From: Neocallimastix lanati (nom. inval.)
Lineage: Eukaryota; Neocallimastigomycota; Neocallimastigomycetes; Neocallimastigales; Neocallimastigaceae
DNA: 53,500 nt
Direction: 5' to 3'
Assembly (NCBI GenBank): GCA_016946835.1
Contig: JACVTC010000123.1
Location: 154,001-207,500 of the forward strand
A model generated the notes under the pieces. That model saw only the letters and a list, made by a program, of their open reading frames with translations. It searched no databases and was not told the origin of the DNA. Position 1 is the first letter of the stretch. The number at the start of each line of letters is the position of its first letter. Below, one piece after another: positions 1 through 13,986 of the stretch. A program made the position numbers and the translations under genes.

Positions 1-213
1 AAAAAGAATCTCAATATCCATAAAATATTTTATTCGAATTTCACAGAAAAAAAAGCATCTGGAAAATCAATGTTCCAGTCGAGGATTACTATTTTCTCTA
101 TAACAACAAGAACATCGTTCTGTACAGTCGTCTTCAATCATATTAGCACCTTTGGCAACATGAGCATCGAATTTATATCCACATATATAACGATGTACCC
201 ATCGAAAACCAAT
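1..213 (-). mobile_element. Non-LTR retrotransposon fragment, C-terminal end of the RT protein
   Basis: Read on the minus strand, this piece encodes the zinc-binding C-terminal region typical of LINE reverse-transcriptase proteins. It has GFRW, then GYKFDAHVAKGAN, then CxxxCxCC followed by RLEH and SRC, and a stop. One in-frame stop falls just after the LEH. The same sequence recurs at about 10346-10546. The piece continues beyond the left edge of the window and stops abruptly at about 213, where plus-strand LINE sequence begins. It is a dead copy. Confidence 0.75.
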
Positions 214-1290
214 GAAATGTGGTTGGCTAGCCTCAAGAAACTGGCTAAACCTTCATATTCCTCTACCTTTTCTACTGATATCAAATTCAAGGAAAGACTG
301 AATATTACTTCTCCAAAAGATTTATTAGCTCGTTGGGATGATTATAATAGGAATTTAGTTTCAGATATTATTGTCATAGAAGAAATTTTAATAATATGTT
401 TGCATGTATAGCCTTCTTAGATCAACATTTTAACTAAATTTTTTTTTTCGGTAAAAGCTTTAATTTTTTTTTCTCTCTAATCTATATTTATTTTCTAAAG
501 CTCGTACTTGTTTTCTTGATATACTTTCAGATGAGTTTGACATTCATCATGGGGTACGTCAAGAGTGGCATCTTTCTCCTATTTTATTTAATTTATTTAT
601 AAATAATATTTTAGATAATTATGATAAATATAATGTCAGTGTTGGAAACAAAATTTGTTATGGAGGTTTATTTGTAGATGATATTGTTTTAATTGATTCC
701 AGTAAAGAGAAAATGACTTCTTCATCACATCGTTTAATGGACTGACAAGAACGAAATGTCATTGAAATAGATAATTGTACTTCCATAACAATCAAACCTC
801 TTAACTTTGTTTCTTCTTGGTGGAACTTTAACCTTAGATGAGGTACAATTCAACTCTGGGGAATAAATACATTTCATTAAAGAATTCTATGTCTAATTTT
901 ACGTATATAGTTTGCCTCGCCAATTACATTATCAACATTATACTAGTCGTTAGTAGCTCTCTTGAATTACTCTTTAATTTGTATAGTCAAAAACCCTTCA
1001 AAACCAAAAAAGTCAACGTCAAACTGGGCAAAGAAGAATCTCTATTACTACTAGTTCTCCTAGTACCTCTTACACAATAGTAATAATCTTTCTTTTCACA
1101 ACGAATCTATGAAAATTAAATCTCTTGATATTATTTCTCTTGGTTCGAGAGAGAGTTTAGTAATCACCACACTATCTACTTTATAGATATTACTTCTTTG
1201 TTTTATTTTATTAAATATTTTAAGTAGAAATCTTGATTCATTATATAATATCAAAGTTACTTTTAAATTTTTACAGAAATTATGATACTT
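214..1290 (+). mobile_element. Decayed LINE reverse-transcriptase fragment, inverted relative to 1-213
   Basis: The plus strand carries pieces of a LINE reverse transcriptase in shifting frames. Residues EMWLASLKKLAKPSYSS at 214-264 match the linker before the RT domain. At about 533-744 come GVRQEWHLSPILFNLFINN and GGLFVDDIVLIDS, which are RT motifs with the catalytic FxDD box as FVDD. In-frame stops and frameshifts follow (LMD-stop). Coding-like sequence continues weakly to about 1290, and that right edge is uncertain. The copy is non-functional. Its orientation relative to the adjoining C-terminal piece suggests an inverted insertion. Confidence 0.75.
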
Positions 1291-3661
1291 CAAAAAAGTA
1301 ATGTTAAAATTAAATGAGATGAAAAATATTACTTATGAAAAATATTACTTATCAAAATATTATTATTATTATTGTAATTATTATATAATTCTTTGTTTAT
1401 TAATTTATTTTAATTTATTCAACTATATGAACATACTAGATAAAAAATTTTTTAAAATTATTAATAGAACTTTTTTGATTATTTAATTTATAATTTTATT
1501 TTATTAATATTATTATAAATTTTTACTTCATTGCTTTCACTCTTGACTTTTTTAACATTTTAATTTTAATTTTAATTTTATATATAAAAATCACATGAAA
1601 ACATAAATTGATTAATACTAATAAAAAAAATTAAATAAAATTATACTTAATTCTTAATATCATGAATAAAAAATTTGAATAAATTACTAACATTTCTTAT
1701 GTAAATAATATAATTATTAATAATAATAAATTATTAAAAATAATATATAAAAGAAAAAAAACAAAAATATTCGCATTATGGTAATTCAATTTATTAAAGA
1801 TATTCTAGTATACTTTATTTTAATTTTTTAGATATAAATGGTCATTAAAGTAGCTATTTATATTTTTACTATATTAATATATATGAGGACAAATAGAACT
1901 AAAAAAATTTTTTTTAATATAATTTTTCAAATAAAATTATATTATTCTATCATAGAATATTCTATCTTTCAAAAAGCAAACTATAAATTTTTTATTACTT
2001 TTATTAGTATTTATTAAATACCATGCCATGGATATATTTAAAATAATCTTTTTTCATATACAATTATCTATATATTTATTACTAGTAATTTTAGATTATT
2101 CATTATTTATAATAGTTATTCTCCATTAAATTCATTATACAATTACTTCTTATACAATTATTCATAATGTAATTATTTGTATATTTATTTATTATATATT
2201 ATTTATTTCTTAAACATAGTACTCACAGGAATGGATTATATATATATATAATTCTCTTTTTTTCATACCATCATCAAAAAAATATAAAAATTAATAGTGG
2301 ATACAGGATACAAATAAATAATAAATAATAAAAATATAAATAAAATTAATAGAAAAGTCTAATATTCTATTATATTAAATGACTATAATGTATTTATATA
2401 CATTATAATCATGAAAAACAACTTCTGTTATATTAAACTTTATATGTATTACATTCTTGTACATTTTTTATATATAATCATTATTTATAAATTAATTATA
2501 TATTTGCCTCTGTAATTATGGAAGAATTTATGATATAATATAATATAATGTATTACTTTAATTAATATATACATTCTTAATTTATTGGATAATTTATAAT
2601 GTTAATTTATAGTTAAATCAAAATATAAATTAATATAAGAGAGTTATTTATTTATATATTAATACTTTATTATATTATTAATTTAAAATAAAAACAAGGT
2701 TTAATAATTATTATTTAATTTTATATAATAAATTAATATAATTTACTAATATTATAAATTTTATATATATTAATTTTATATTGTATTAACTTTTAATTTA
2801 AATATATTAAATAAGATTTATATACTTGATTCTTTATTAAATATTCCATTCAAAATATATTATAATGTTTATTATAAATATAATACAAATATATTAATAT
2901 TATATTATTTTTTTTTCTTTCCATCAAAAAAGGTAAAAAAAAAAAAAAAAAAAAAAAAGAAAGAAAAAAAATTTAAATAAAAAAAGTATATTTTAATCAG
3001 GAGTGATAATATTTAATAATATATTAATAATATTTTAAAATAAATAATATATATAATATTATGTATATAACACAATTTAAATTTATTTTCGATTCAAACT
3101 AAAAATAATAGCATTGAATATTAAAAAATATATCTTCATATATATAAAACATAATATATTTATATTAAAAATGTAATATAAGTAAAAAATAATATACAAT
3201 ATATATTTTATACTATATAAATATTAAAATTTCCTCGATATTATATTCTTTGAAAAAAAAAACTACTAAACATTAATAAAAGTTTTAATTAAAAAAATAA
3301 TAAATAAAAGTTTTAAGCACTAAAGTTAAAAATAAATATCTTTATAAATATATTATTATTATAATAAATAATAAACAATAAGAAAGCAATAAAATACAAT
3401 TATATAATTATATAAAATAATAATAAGCATATTAAATTTAAAATAAATAATTATAGTAAGTTTATATAAATAATAAGTATAGTTAAAATATAATATATAT
3501 TTATTGACAATATTATCCATTTATAATATTATGATCAAAAAGAAATAATTATAATAAATTAAAATTTGATATTCACAACGAAATAATTAAAAATATTAAT
3601 TTTTAAAAATAAATTTAATTTTTTAATAAAAAAAAAAAATAATAATAATAAAAGAAGTCAA
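1291..3661. other. AT-rich intergenic stretch
   Basis: Almost pure A/T sequence with short direct repeats and a long A run near 2937-2958. I see no coding exon, tRNA or GC island. The last few hundred bases, A-rich on the plus strand, lead into the HSF gene and would hold its promoter. Confidence 0.6.
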
Positions 3662-4952
3662 ATGGAACAACAATTAAGTGATTCTAATTTATTATGTCCA
3701 CCAAGTCCAAATACTTCTTGTCCAAGTTCTCCAGGATCTCAAAGACAAGTAAACATTAATCAAGTATTGTATAATCTTTTTTTTTAAAAAAAAAAAAGAA
3801 AATATTAATAAATAATTAATATTATAGTTTGTAGGTAAACTTGTTGAAATTTTAAATGATGTATCAAATTCTAATTTAATTTCCTGGAATCAATCAGGAA
3901 CTTCCTTTATTGTAAAAGATTCAGAAACATTTTCACAAATTATTTTACCAAAATGTAATTAATTATAAATAAAAATAAATACATAATTAATAATATAAAA
4001 TTAAATAAATAGTATTAAAAATTAGATAAATTTATAAATTAGATGTTTACTAATGTTAAAAAATAAATATTTATAAATAGATTTCAAAACTAATAATTTC
4101 AATAGTTTTGTAAGACAATTAAATATGTACAATTTCCATAAAGTTAAGAACGCAAATTCTAAAGGAGCAAAAGGCGAAGATCAAATTTGGGAATTTGAAA
4201 ATGAAAACTTTATTCGTGATAAGCCACAATTATTAGTAAATATCAAGCGTAAAGCCAATGAAAAAGATAATGGTATTCAAGCGCAATTTTATGATTTACA
4301 AAATAAATATAATGAATTATTTATTTATGTTAAGCATTTACAAGAAGATTTATTAAGAGTCAAAGAAGATAATCGTATTCTAAACAGTATGATTGAAAAT
4401 TTAAAAACATATACAGATGAAAAATGTAAATACAATTTTATTATTATTATTTTATAATCAATAATTATTTTATAATTATTATAAAATAATATAACTAATA
4501 AATATTCTATTTCAAATTTAATAGTCAAATATTATGTTAGAGCTCCAAATAACAATTTATTAAATGTTCCAGAAAATAAGTATACCGCTGGTATTACCTC
4601 ACCACATTTGAACGAAAATCACATTACAACCAGTTCACCATTTATCGTTGGAAGTAATGACAATATTCAAGGTGTTTCAATTACAGCTAATCCAATTGAA
4701 AGTCCATTAACCTCAGTTATGCAAACTAGTGAAGATGATTACAATCGCTTAAGTCCAGTAAACATAAGTCCTGTTAATTTAAGTCCAGGAAATATTAGTC
4801 AAGGAAATCTTAGCCCACATAATGGTGATTACAGATACTTAAACTTGGGTAATACAGAATTCCGTTGTCTCAGTCCAAATAACTCTGATATTAGCGAAGG
4901 AGTTCGCTCAAATCATAGTGGTGTTGGTTACTTAGAAAACTTACCTGAGTAA
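3662..4952 (+). CDS. HSF-type (heat-shock-factor-like) transcription factor
   Basis: Four exons are proposed: 3662-3748, 3828-3954, 4081-4425 and 4525-4952, all with GT...AG introns. They join in frame to 328 residues. Residues about 30-130 form an HSF DNA-binding domain: FVGKLVEILND, a split NNFNSFVRQLNMYNFHKV recognition-helix block, and the wing ending IWEFENENFIRDKP. A heptad-like coiled coil follows (about 150-185, QAQFYDLQNKYNEL onward), as in the HR-A/B trimerisation region. The C-terminal tail is Asn/Ser-rich with repeated LSP and ISP dipeptides, possible proline-directed phosphorylation sites. The family binds nGAAn heat-shock elements in the nucleus. HSF1 is the likeliest equivalent, but other HSF-domain fungal regulators (Skn7, Sfl1 types) cannot be excluded. 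Skn7 is unlikely because no receiver domain is present. Each splice junction falls inside conserved sequence, which supports the model. Confidence 0.88.
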
Positions 4953-5883
4953 ATTAAAAAGAAAAAGAATAAAGTTTTAATAAATATTACAATAAATTCA
5001 ATAGTTACTATTGAATTATTTAAATAAATAAATAATATCAATATTTTAATATAATTTATTATAATTTAATATAATATATTTTTCTAAAGAATTAAACAAC
5101 CAACATATTATTAACTTTAAATATTTTGAATATCATTCTATTAATATTATATATATTTATATTTAAAAAAATAATATTAATATCAAAAACAAAACAAAGC
5201 AAAAACAAAAACAAAAAACAAAAAACAAAAAACAAAAGACAAGAATAAAAAATAAAAAAATAGAAATAGAAATAGAAATTATTTATATATGAATAACCAA
5301 AAAAAATTACTAAAATAATTACATATAATACTTTAATGAAATATATAAAGTCCATAATAGATAGTATATTGGTTAATAAAAACAAATAAACTAAAGTATT
5401 ATACATTATGTGACTAAATATATAAAAACAAAAAATTTTTATTTTAAATTAAGAGTAAAATAAAATATAATGAAATAAAAAAAGAAATAGATAAAATTAT
5501 AAAAAATATATAAAAAATATATAAATATATAAATAAATAAATAAGAAAAAGAAAATAACATTATAATTAAAACAAAATTAGAAAATACATAGTAATATAT
5601 ATTTATTTATTTATTATGTAATTTAATTGAACTTCAAATAATTAATCAAGTCTCATTACAAAATTTATTTGTATTAAATAAAATAAAAATAGAATAAAAT
5701 AAAATCATTTTTATTTTTAATAAATATTGCCCTTTTTTTTTTTTTTTTTTTTAATTTAAATTATTATTTATTAGTTTTTGTTCATTAAACTTTATATTGT
5801 TTTAATTTTTTAAAATCTATATTATTGATGGAATGTTCTTTATGTTCAAACGAAAAATTTTAGTAGTAGTAATTTAAAGTATA

Positions 5884-5923
<40 letters not shown>

Positions 5924-6754
5924 TAATATAACTTTAAATAATTATAATAAGTAAATAATAATGTTTTTTAAAATTTTTATTAAAATTATTCATATCAAGA
6001 ATGGCAATAATAAAATTAATGAAAATTTTACTATTAAAAATTTAATAAAACACTAATATTAAATATTTTATAATGATTGTATTTTATATTTTGGATAAAA
6101 CATATACAAATAAATAGAATTTTCTTTTTTTTTAAAATTAATAAAATTATTCTTTCAGATTATTTTTCTTTTATCTAAAATTTATTTATATTCCTTATTT
6201 ACACAAATAAATATGAGTATAGTAACAAAATATTTTTAAATTATTTTAAAATTTGCTTTAAACATTTTTTTTTTTTTTTTTACATCTATTATTATTTACT
6301 TTAAAACTAATTGATCAAAATATAAAATAATTCCCTTATTATTATATTATTAATTAATAGATTATTTTAGAATTTCATAATTTATTTATATTCATAAAAA
6401 GTTTTTTTATTGAAAAGATAAATGTATTAAAAAAAAAAAAAAAAAAAAAAGTCGATAACCCTTTTCAAACTATTCAAAATAAAAATTATTACTAATTTAT
6501 ATGATTGATAATTTATAAATTAAATTTATAACTGTCTATAAAAGTTTTTTCCTTTAATGAAGTATTTACATTAAAAACAAAAAAAAAACAAAAAAAAAAA
6601 AAAACTAAATCGAATATAAATATAATTTTCAGAAATTTCAAATTTATTCAGTTTTCTAGATATATATTCATTACATTTTGAATATTTATTAAAACTAATA
6701 TATTTTTTATTCATCAAATTAATAAATAACCAAATAAAAAAAATTCTTTTCTTG

Positions 6755-6785
<31 letters not shown>

Positions 6786-7695
6786 TTAAAATAAGATTTA
6801 ACTAGTTTAAAGAGATTCTTTTATTTTTCATTCTTTAAACTAAAATTTAAAATAATAACAATTATTAGTTATTAAAAATTTTCATACAAAGTATCTATAA
6901 TTTTTTTTTTTTTTTTTTTTTTTTATAAAAAGAGTTTGCTTTATTTAGAAAAAATCAAATTTAAAAATTTAAGTTTATTTCCATGAATTGTAACAAAAAT
7001 AGTCAATGTTTACAAATAATAATTTTTATTTGTTTATTTTGGAAATAGTTGCTTTTTTGAAAATCCAATTAAATTTCATTTTTAATATATTACTTTATTA
7101 TTAGTAATAATAGTAGTAATTAAAATTGTCAAAATAAAATAAACCATTGTTAAATAATAAAATCATTTATTATTTATTAAATGTATAATATATATAGTGT
7201 ATGATGTTATAAATATTTAATAAATATATAAACAAATTAGATAATGCATAATATCTCACTAAATTTACATCTATCAGAAAGTCATTAATTCAAGAAAAAT
7301 TATTATTATAGGTTTGGAATTTTTTTTTTTTTTTTTTTTTTTCCAAATTTATAGAGTTATAAACAATTAAAGGAATTCAGTAAATTGTGATAATAAATAA
7401 AATTTTCCGAATTTATATAAGTACTAATTATAAATTATTCCATTTAATTGCTATTATTATACTTTTTTAATTATGATATTAGCAAAAAAAAAAAAAATTA
7501 TGTATTAATGAAAGTATTTAAAGCAACTTCGATAATATTTTTTTAAATTATTAATAAAAATATGTATAAATTTTATTTTATAAATTTATTATTGATAATT
7601 TATTATTATTATTATCATTATTAAGTGTCAAACGGGCATGTGTATTTCGCAAAATGTGGCTTAAATTTTTTTAAAAATAAACATATAAATAAATA

Positions 7696-7726
<31 letters not shown>

Positions 7727-7789
7727 ATTATTTATTTAATTATTTATTTATTGATTAAAAAATTATATATAATATGGCAATTAATTAAT
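4953..7789. other. AT-rich intergenic stretch with homopolymer runs
   Basis: No gene is seen. There are many poly-A and poly-T runs (for example 5732-5752, 5885-5921, 6757-6780, 6901-6924 and 7320-7342), a CAAAAA-type tract at 5186-5240, and a GC-richer spot of about 40 bp at 7625-7665 that lacks an open frame. An inverted repeat (AATATGGC...GCCATATT) lies at about 7772-7805. A minus-strand frame at 5092-5406 is low-complexity only. Confidence 0.55.
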
Positions 7790-8317
<528 letters not shown>

Positions 8318-9306
8318 TAATTTTTTTTTTTTAATTTTATATAGTCTGTCACTACCTATAAAAGTTAAATTTTTTTTTTTCTTTATCCTTATTTCAACAA
8401 AAAAGAATATACAATACTCTCTTAGAAATCACGAATCATTATTAGAAAATAGTAACAACAATATAACTTTGACAAAAATATCTATTACAAATAAATGTAA
8501 TAAGTAATTGTACCAAAAATACACATTGTTCAACGTGTATTTTTAATAAAACTTAAAAATTTTTATAATTATATATTATAATAAATATTAATAAATTCAT
8601 TATTAAAATTTAATTAAATATTCTTTATTAAATTTTAGAACAAGTTCTTTATAATATTTAGTAATAAAAATAAAAAAGAAATTTTAATTAAATTTTATAT
8701 AAAGTTTTATACAGATTTTTAATTAAGGAAATATAATATATTATATATTTAAGGTAAACAATTTTAATAATATTATTCCTAATTTAGAATATAGGAAAGT
8801 AAAGTAGAAAAGAATTAATAATTAAATTTTAAAATAAAGAAAAAAAGGTTATTAATTCATTCTTTACCCAGAATTATACAACTCGGAATAATAATATTAA
8901 CTTTAAATGAAACTCATATTACACTTTTTTTTTTTTTTTTTTTAATTTATTTTTATTCATTATTTATTCTTATTATTTTTTTTTTTTATTTTTTATCTAA
9001 GCAATAAAATTATAATGCTTGACTTAACTATTTGTAAAACTAATTTAGTTTTATTTATATGTTATAAACTAATTAACTAATTCATTATTACTTATATAAT
9101 TATAAATAAAGGTTTTAAATATTTTATTATAAAAGTTTTATTAATTTTTTATAAAACTATTTAAATAGGGGTTATTTGTTTGAATTTATAAAAATTTTAT
9201 AATTATTTATATTTGATTTTGAAATTTAAGTTTTAATTGCTTTTAAGAATATTTTAGAATTAAGAGTTTAAATTGAATTCTTATTGTTTATGAATTTTTA
9301 TTATTA

Positions 9307-9376
<70 letters not shown>

Positions 9377-9649
9377 AATGATGATAATAATATAATATTA
9401 AAAAGAATTTATAAAATCTTTTTTTTTTTTTTTTTTTTTTACAGCCGCAATTATTACAATTTTTATTTATTTATTCATTTATTAATTACAGATATATACT
9501 TTTTTAAAAGAACACACAATTAATAAAAAAAATAAATATTTTTTGTTCATTTAGAACATAATAATGCTTTAAATAGTAATGAGAAATAAAAGTAATATTC
9601 AAAATAAAATGTAAAAATAAATTCAGAAAAAAGATCATATGTAATGAAA
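8318..9649. other. AT-rich intergenic stretch
   Basis: No gene is seen. It holds poly-T runs (about 8926-8943 and 9420-9440) and an (ATT)n tract at 9305-9375. Confidence 0.55.
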
Positions 9650-10546
9650 ATCACCTCTAAATTATAAGATTTCAGCTTAAAGGAATTTTTATTTCGGATC
9701 AGGGTTTGAATTGATTATCAAAAGAAAAATTTTAGTCTTCTCCATTAGAGTGTATTGGCTCTGCTAGCTAGTCTTACTGCATTTTCAGTATTGACACTCC
9801 TGGCCAGTTTGCGATTAAACCATCGGAATAACAATCCTTGTCGAATACTTACCCTAGTTATAATTTCTGCAAAGAGAGCCACAGATCATACCAAGAATAG
9901 CACTTTAGAATAATCACTAGAAATGATTTGGTTGTTAAGAAAAACATCCCATTCCTTTTTATAATTTAAATCAACAATGTCTACATCTCTTCTATCAAAA
10001 AGGAAGTTATATAATCAGTACCATGTCACATATAAATTTACACACTCATTATTCAGAAAATTACTTATATAAACAAAATTTTCACCAATTGACCAATTCA
10101 CTACATTATTAGTAATGACACTATTATTTTCATGATCATTAATATTAATAATCCTATTTTCACTATCCTAATATTATTATTATTCACAACACTATTGATA
10201 TTGTTATAATTATTATTAATCTTATACACTTCGTTACTACTATTAGAATCAGTACTTGATTCTATATTATTCATATCTGTGACAACAGTGTTTACATTAC
10301 TATTTGATATTGGACAATATTTAGTAATTATATAAAAATTTTCAAAAAGAATCTCAATATCCATAAAATATTTCATTCAAAATTCACCAAAAAGATATCA
10401 TTTAGAAAACCAATGTTCCAATCGAATATTACTATTTTCTCTATAACAACAAGGACATTGTTCTGGACAGTTGTGTTGGCAGCTTTGGCAACACGAGCAT
10501 CGAATCTATATCCACTTCTGGTATGAAATACCCATCGGAAACTAAT
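9650..10546 (-). mobile_element. LINE fragment: C-terminal zinc region and following sequence
   Basis: Homologous to positions 1-213 over about 200 bp (10346-10546), on the same strand. Read on the minus strand it gives FRWVFHTRSGYRFDARVAKAAN. In a second frame it then gives CSCCQSC..CPEQCPCC, RLEHWFSK and, after stops, MKYFMDIEILFENFY, ending around TRVSIRQGLLFRWFNRKL near 9800-9850. The cysteine/histidine pattern followed by a Trp- and Phe-rich tail fits the C-terminus of LINE proteins. Frameshifts and stops show it is dead. The G+C content is visibly higher than in the flanks. Confidence 0.7.
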
Positions 10547-12690
10547 ATTCAAGATACTTAAAGATGAGCTATTTGTGTAATAATAATTAATTTGTTAATA
10601 TATTGTGTTTGATTTTGCTAACTTGTATTAGTAATTACTTTTATTTTTAGGGTTCTTATTTAATTTTTTAATTATATTATAAATATTATTCAAATTTATA
10701 TTTAATGATATTAATGATATATTAAATATTTATTATATATGAAATTAATTATATTTAAATTACTTGGTGGTTTGGTTGTAAAATTAAAATGGGGATTAAT
10801 TTGGTTGATATTATTAATTGAATTTAAAAGGAAAAATAATTTTGGATTTTTAATTAGATAAGAATATAATTACAATAAGAATAAAATGTTATACTGATAA
10901 AAATATTAATAAAAACATAAAATAAGAATTTAATAAAATAATCATTAGAAATATTAATGATAAAATATTAATAATAAGAACTTAATAACAATATTTATTA
11001 ATTTTAAGAATAATAGATCCTAAAGAAGTTCCAAATAATAAAAGCAATTTATTTTTTAAAGAAGTTATAATTAATTATTATGAAGACTATAAAATTATTT
11101 TTTTGTTCTTAAACACTGTGTAACAATTTAATTATAAAATTAATTATAATTAAATAATTGTTGTCTTTAATTAATTATTATAAATAAAATTTATTACAAG
11201 AATTTATAATAACAAAAAAAAAAAAAAAAAAAAAGACACACTGTTGGTGCTGAAATATTAGTAATATTTTAATTATTTTTTTTTCCTTTAGTTTATTTAT
11301 TTATTAAAAATTGTATTATTAAAAAAGATGTCTTATTACTAATAATATTATAAAGAATACACAATAATAGCACTAAAAAATATCTTCTAGTGAAAAAATA
11401 ATACCAATTATACCTTTTTTTTGGAAAAATAGTTTTCTTAACTACAAATGAATACTAATTATTACTAATTATTACTAATATGAGAATATCAAAATATAAA
11501 TTAAATATTAAAAATAATTCTTAAAATATGAAATTATTAAAGAAAAAAAAAAGCATATAATAAATAACAACTAATAAGCAATAAATGCAAAGACACATTA
11601 TACTATTAATTATTAATTATTATTTATTATTTATTATTTATTATTTATTATTTATTATTTATTATTTATTATTTATTATTTATTATTTATTATTTATTAT
11701 TTATTATTTATTATTCATTATTTATTATTTATTATTTATTATTTATTAATAAAAAATTATTTAGTATTTATTGTTAATTATTTATTTATTAATTATTTAT
11801 TATTTATCATAAATTTCCTAAAAAAACTTTTAAATTTTAAAATAAAATTCAAAGTTAATTTTTATATAAAATTAAAAATACATTAAATAAAAATATTTAG
11901 TCTTAAAAATTAGTAATAATAAGAAAACAGAAAGAATTACATTATAATATAAAAACCATTATTGGGGAAACAATATATATAATTTAATACACAAATTAAA
12001 TAAAATATATTAAAATATATACATATATAATTGATTATATTTTAAAAATAGATATTTCAGGTATTATCATTTTTTAAAATTTATAATACATAAAATTTTA
12101 ACATAATAAAAAGAATTTATTAAAAATGTGATTTTATAATTGAATGAAAAAAAATCATCGAAGTAGTACAAGTAATATATATTATTATTAAATATTAAAT
12201 TATTTATCATAAAATTTTCTTAGAAAATAATTATAAATTATTTATTTTATATTTCAATATTTATTTAACTTTAATACATAAAAAGAAATTAATAATTATA
12301 TTAAAAAATAAGAACAAATATATATATTTCAAATAGTTAAATTATGTAATATGTTAAAGATATGTTTATTTTAATATGAATAAAACATAAATATATATTC
12401 ACAAAATTATTAATTACAATAATAAAATATAATATATATATGAATGTATTCATTGTTCTTTTTTGTTTTTAATTTTTTTTTCCTTTTTTTATTAATATAT
12501 AAATTATATTTGTAATATTTTATTTTTATGTTTGTAAAAAAGAAAAGAAAAAAGTGATGTAAGTTTTAAAGAGAATTAGTTTAATTAAAAATTTTATATT
12601 TAATATTGCTACTCATACGTACTCGAGTTTAATTTAGTAGTTAATTAATATATAAAAATTATAATAATAAAGAATTAAATAAAAGCCTAT
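10547..12690. other. AT-rich intergenic stretch
   Basis: No confident gene. A short open stretch at about 11007-11122 (plus) gives a peptide beginning IIDPKEVPNNK and ending at a stop. I do not recognise it. A heptanucleotide repeat lies at 11617-11748. Confidence 0.5.
11617..11748 (+). repeat. (TTATTTA)n heptanucleotide array
   Basis: About 18 head-to-tail copies of a 7-bp unit with one C substitution near 11715. It differs from the trinucleotide arrays elsewhere in the window. Confidence 0.9.
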
Positions 12691-12708
12691 GTAATATTTT
12701 GTTTTTTC

Positions 12709-12828
12709 AGTCTTATCCTCTTTGGATGATGTCAAGCAATCACTAAAAAGAAGTCCGTCGTATAATACAGAAATGATATGTAAAGAATTCAATGAGAGTC
12801 TGGAGGCCCTCTTGTTAATCCCAGTCTA
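12709..12828 (+). pseudogene. Isolated exon-like coding fragment, function unknown
   Basis: A strong 3' splice-like site (TTTTGTTTTTTCAG, ending at 12709) precedes an open stretch that ends at a TAA at 12826-12828. The stretch reads LSSLDDVKQSLKRSP, then a middle part, then FNESLEALLLIPV. It uses G/C-rich codons (CCG, TCG, CTG, GAG, GCC, CTC) unlike its surroundings. No matching upstream exon is visible. I do not recognise the protein. It could be the last exon of a gene whose other exons I cannot see, a gene relic, or a non-coding RNA island. Its composition alone makes it stand out. Confidence 0.35.
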
Positions 12829-13252
12829 AAAAAAAAAAATGCTTTATATTTTATATTTTTATATTATTTATTTTAAAATTTATAAATTTATTTAAATAAT
12901 ATAAATTAAATTAGTATTTCATTATGATTAATAATTAAAAAATTTGAAATAAAGATAATTTTATATATATAAAACTATCTTTACTTCAAACTTTATAACT
13001 ATTAATAAAATACATTATCTTAATAATATGTTTATATGTTTATTTATTTATTTAATATTATTTTATTTTTATTTTTTATTTTTTATTTTGTGTTCTTTTT
13101 TTTTTTTTTTTTTTATTGTATTAAAAAATGAAGCCAATTAAAAAAAACTTTATAATTATATTTCGTATTAAACTTAACTAATTTTTCTTTTTTAAAATAT
13201 AATATATTCAATATTAAAATTTAATTTTTTATTCATATATATTGTTGACAAT

Positions 13253-13297
<45 letters not shown>

Positions 13298-13666
13298 TGT
13301 TAATTACAATTTTAATACAAATTAAAAATAAAAATAAAAATAAAAAAAAAAAAAATAAAAAAAAAAAAAAACATAATTAAAGTTTATTTTTTTTTTTTTT
13401 TTTTTTTACTATATTAAAAATTTTATTAACAAATATAGTAAAATAAAAAAATAAACATTAATTTATTTTCATATATATATATATTTTTTAATAATTGTAA
13501 TAAGTTTTTTCTTTAATTTTGAATAATAGTAAATATTTTAATCACATTTAATAGTGGAATAATATATAATAAATAAAATATAATTTATTTCTACAATATA
13601 AATGTATATTAATAATTATGTTACATGACATCTTTTTTAATTTATTTAAATATTTCTTATTTTGAT

Positions 13667-13723
<57 letters not shown>

Positions 13724-13946
13724 ATATTACGTATTTTTATGTATAAATTGTTTTTAAAAATTACCTAGTTCTTATTTCAAGGCATAATTATATTTTGTAG
13801 AAATATTATGGTTTTATATTATCAATTATAATTTTACTATATAATATTTCTTTTTTCTAATAAAAAGTATATTATATAAGCATTTTAGATTAATTAAATA
13901 TTATTATAATTTTAAAGAATGGTAGCTCATAATAATGTATTAATAG

Positions 13947-13986
<40 letters not shown>

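Noticed and set aside
5092-5406. 104-codon minus-strand frame with hydrophobic Phe/Tyr/Leu sequence
   Set aside because: It reflects A-rich low-complexity DNA (CAAAAA-type repeats) and has no recognisable domain or splice partners.
11617-11748. CRISPR-like array
   Set aside because: It is a simple 7-bp tandem repeat with no spacers, in a eukaryotic genome.
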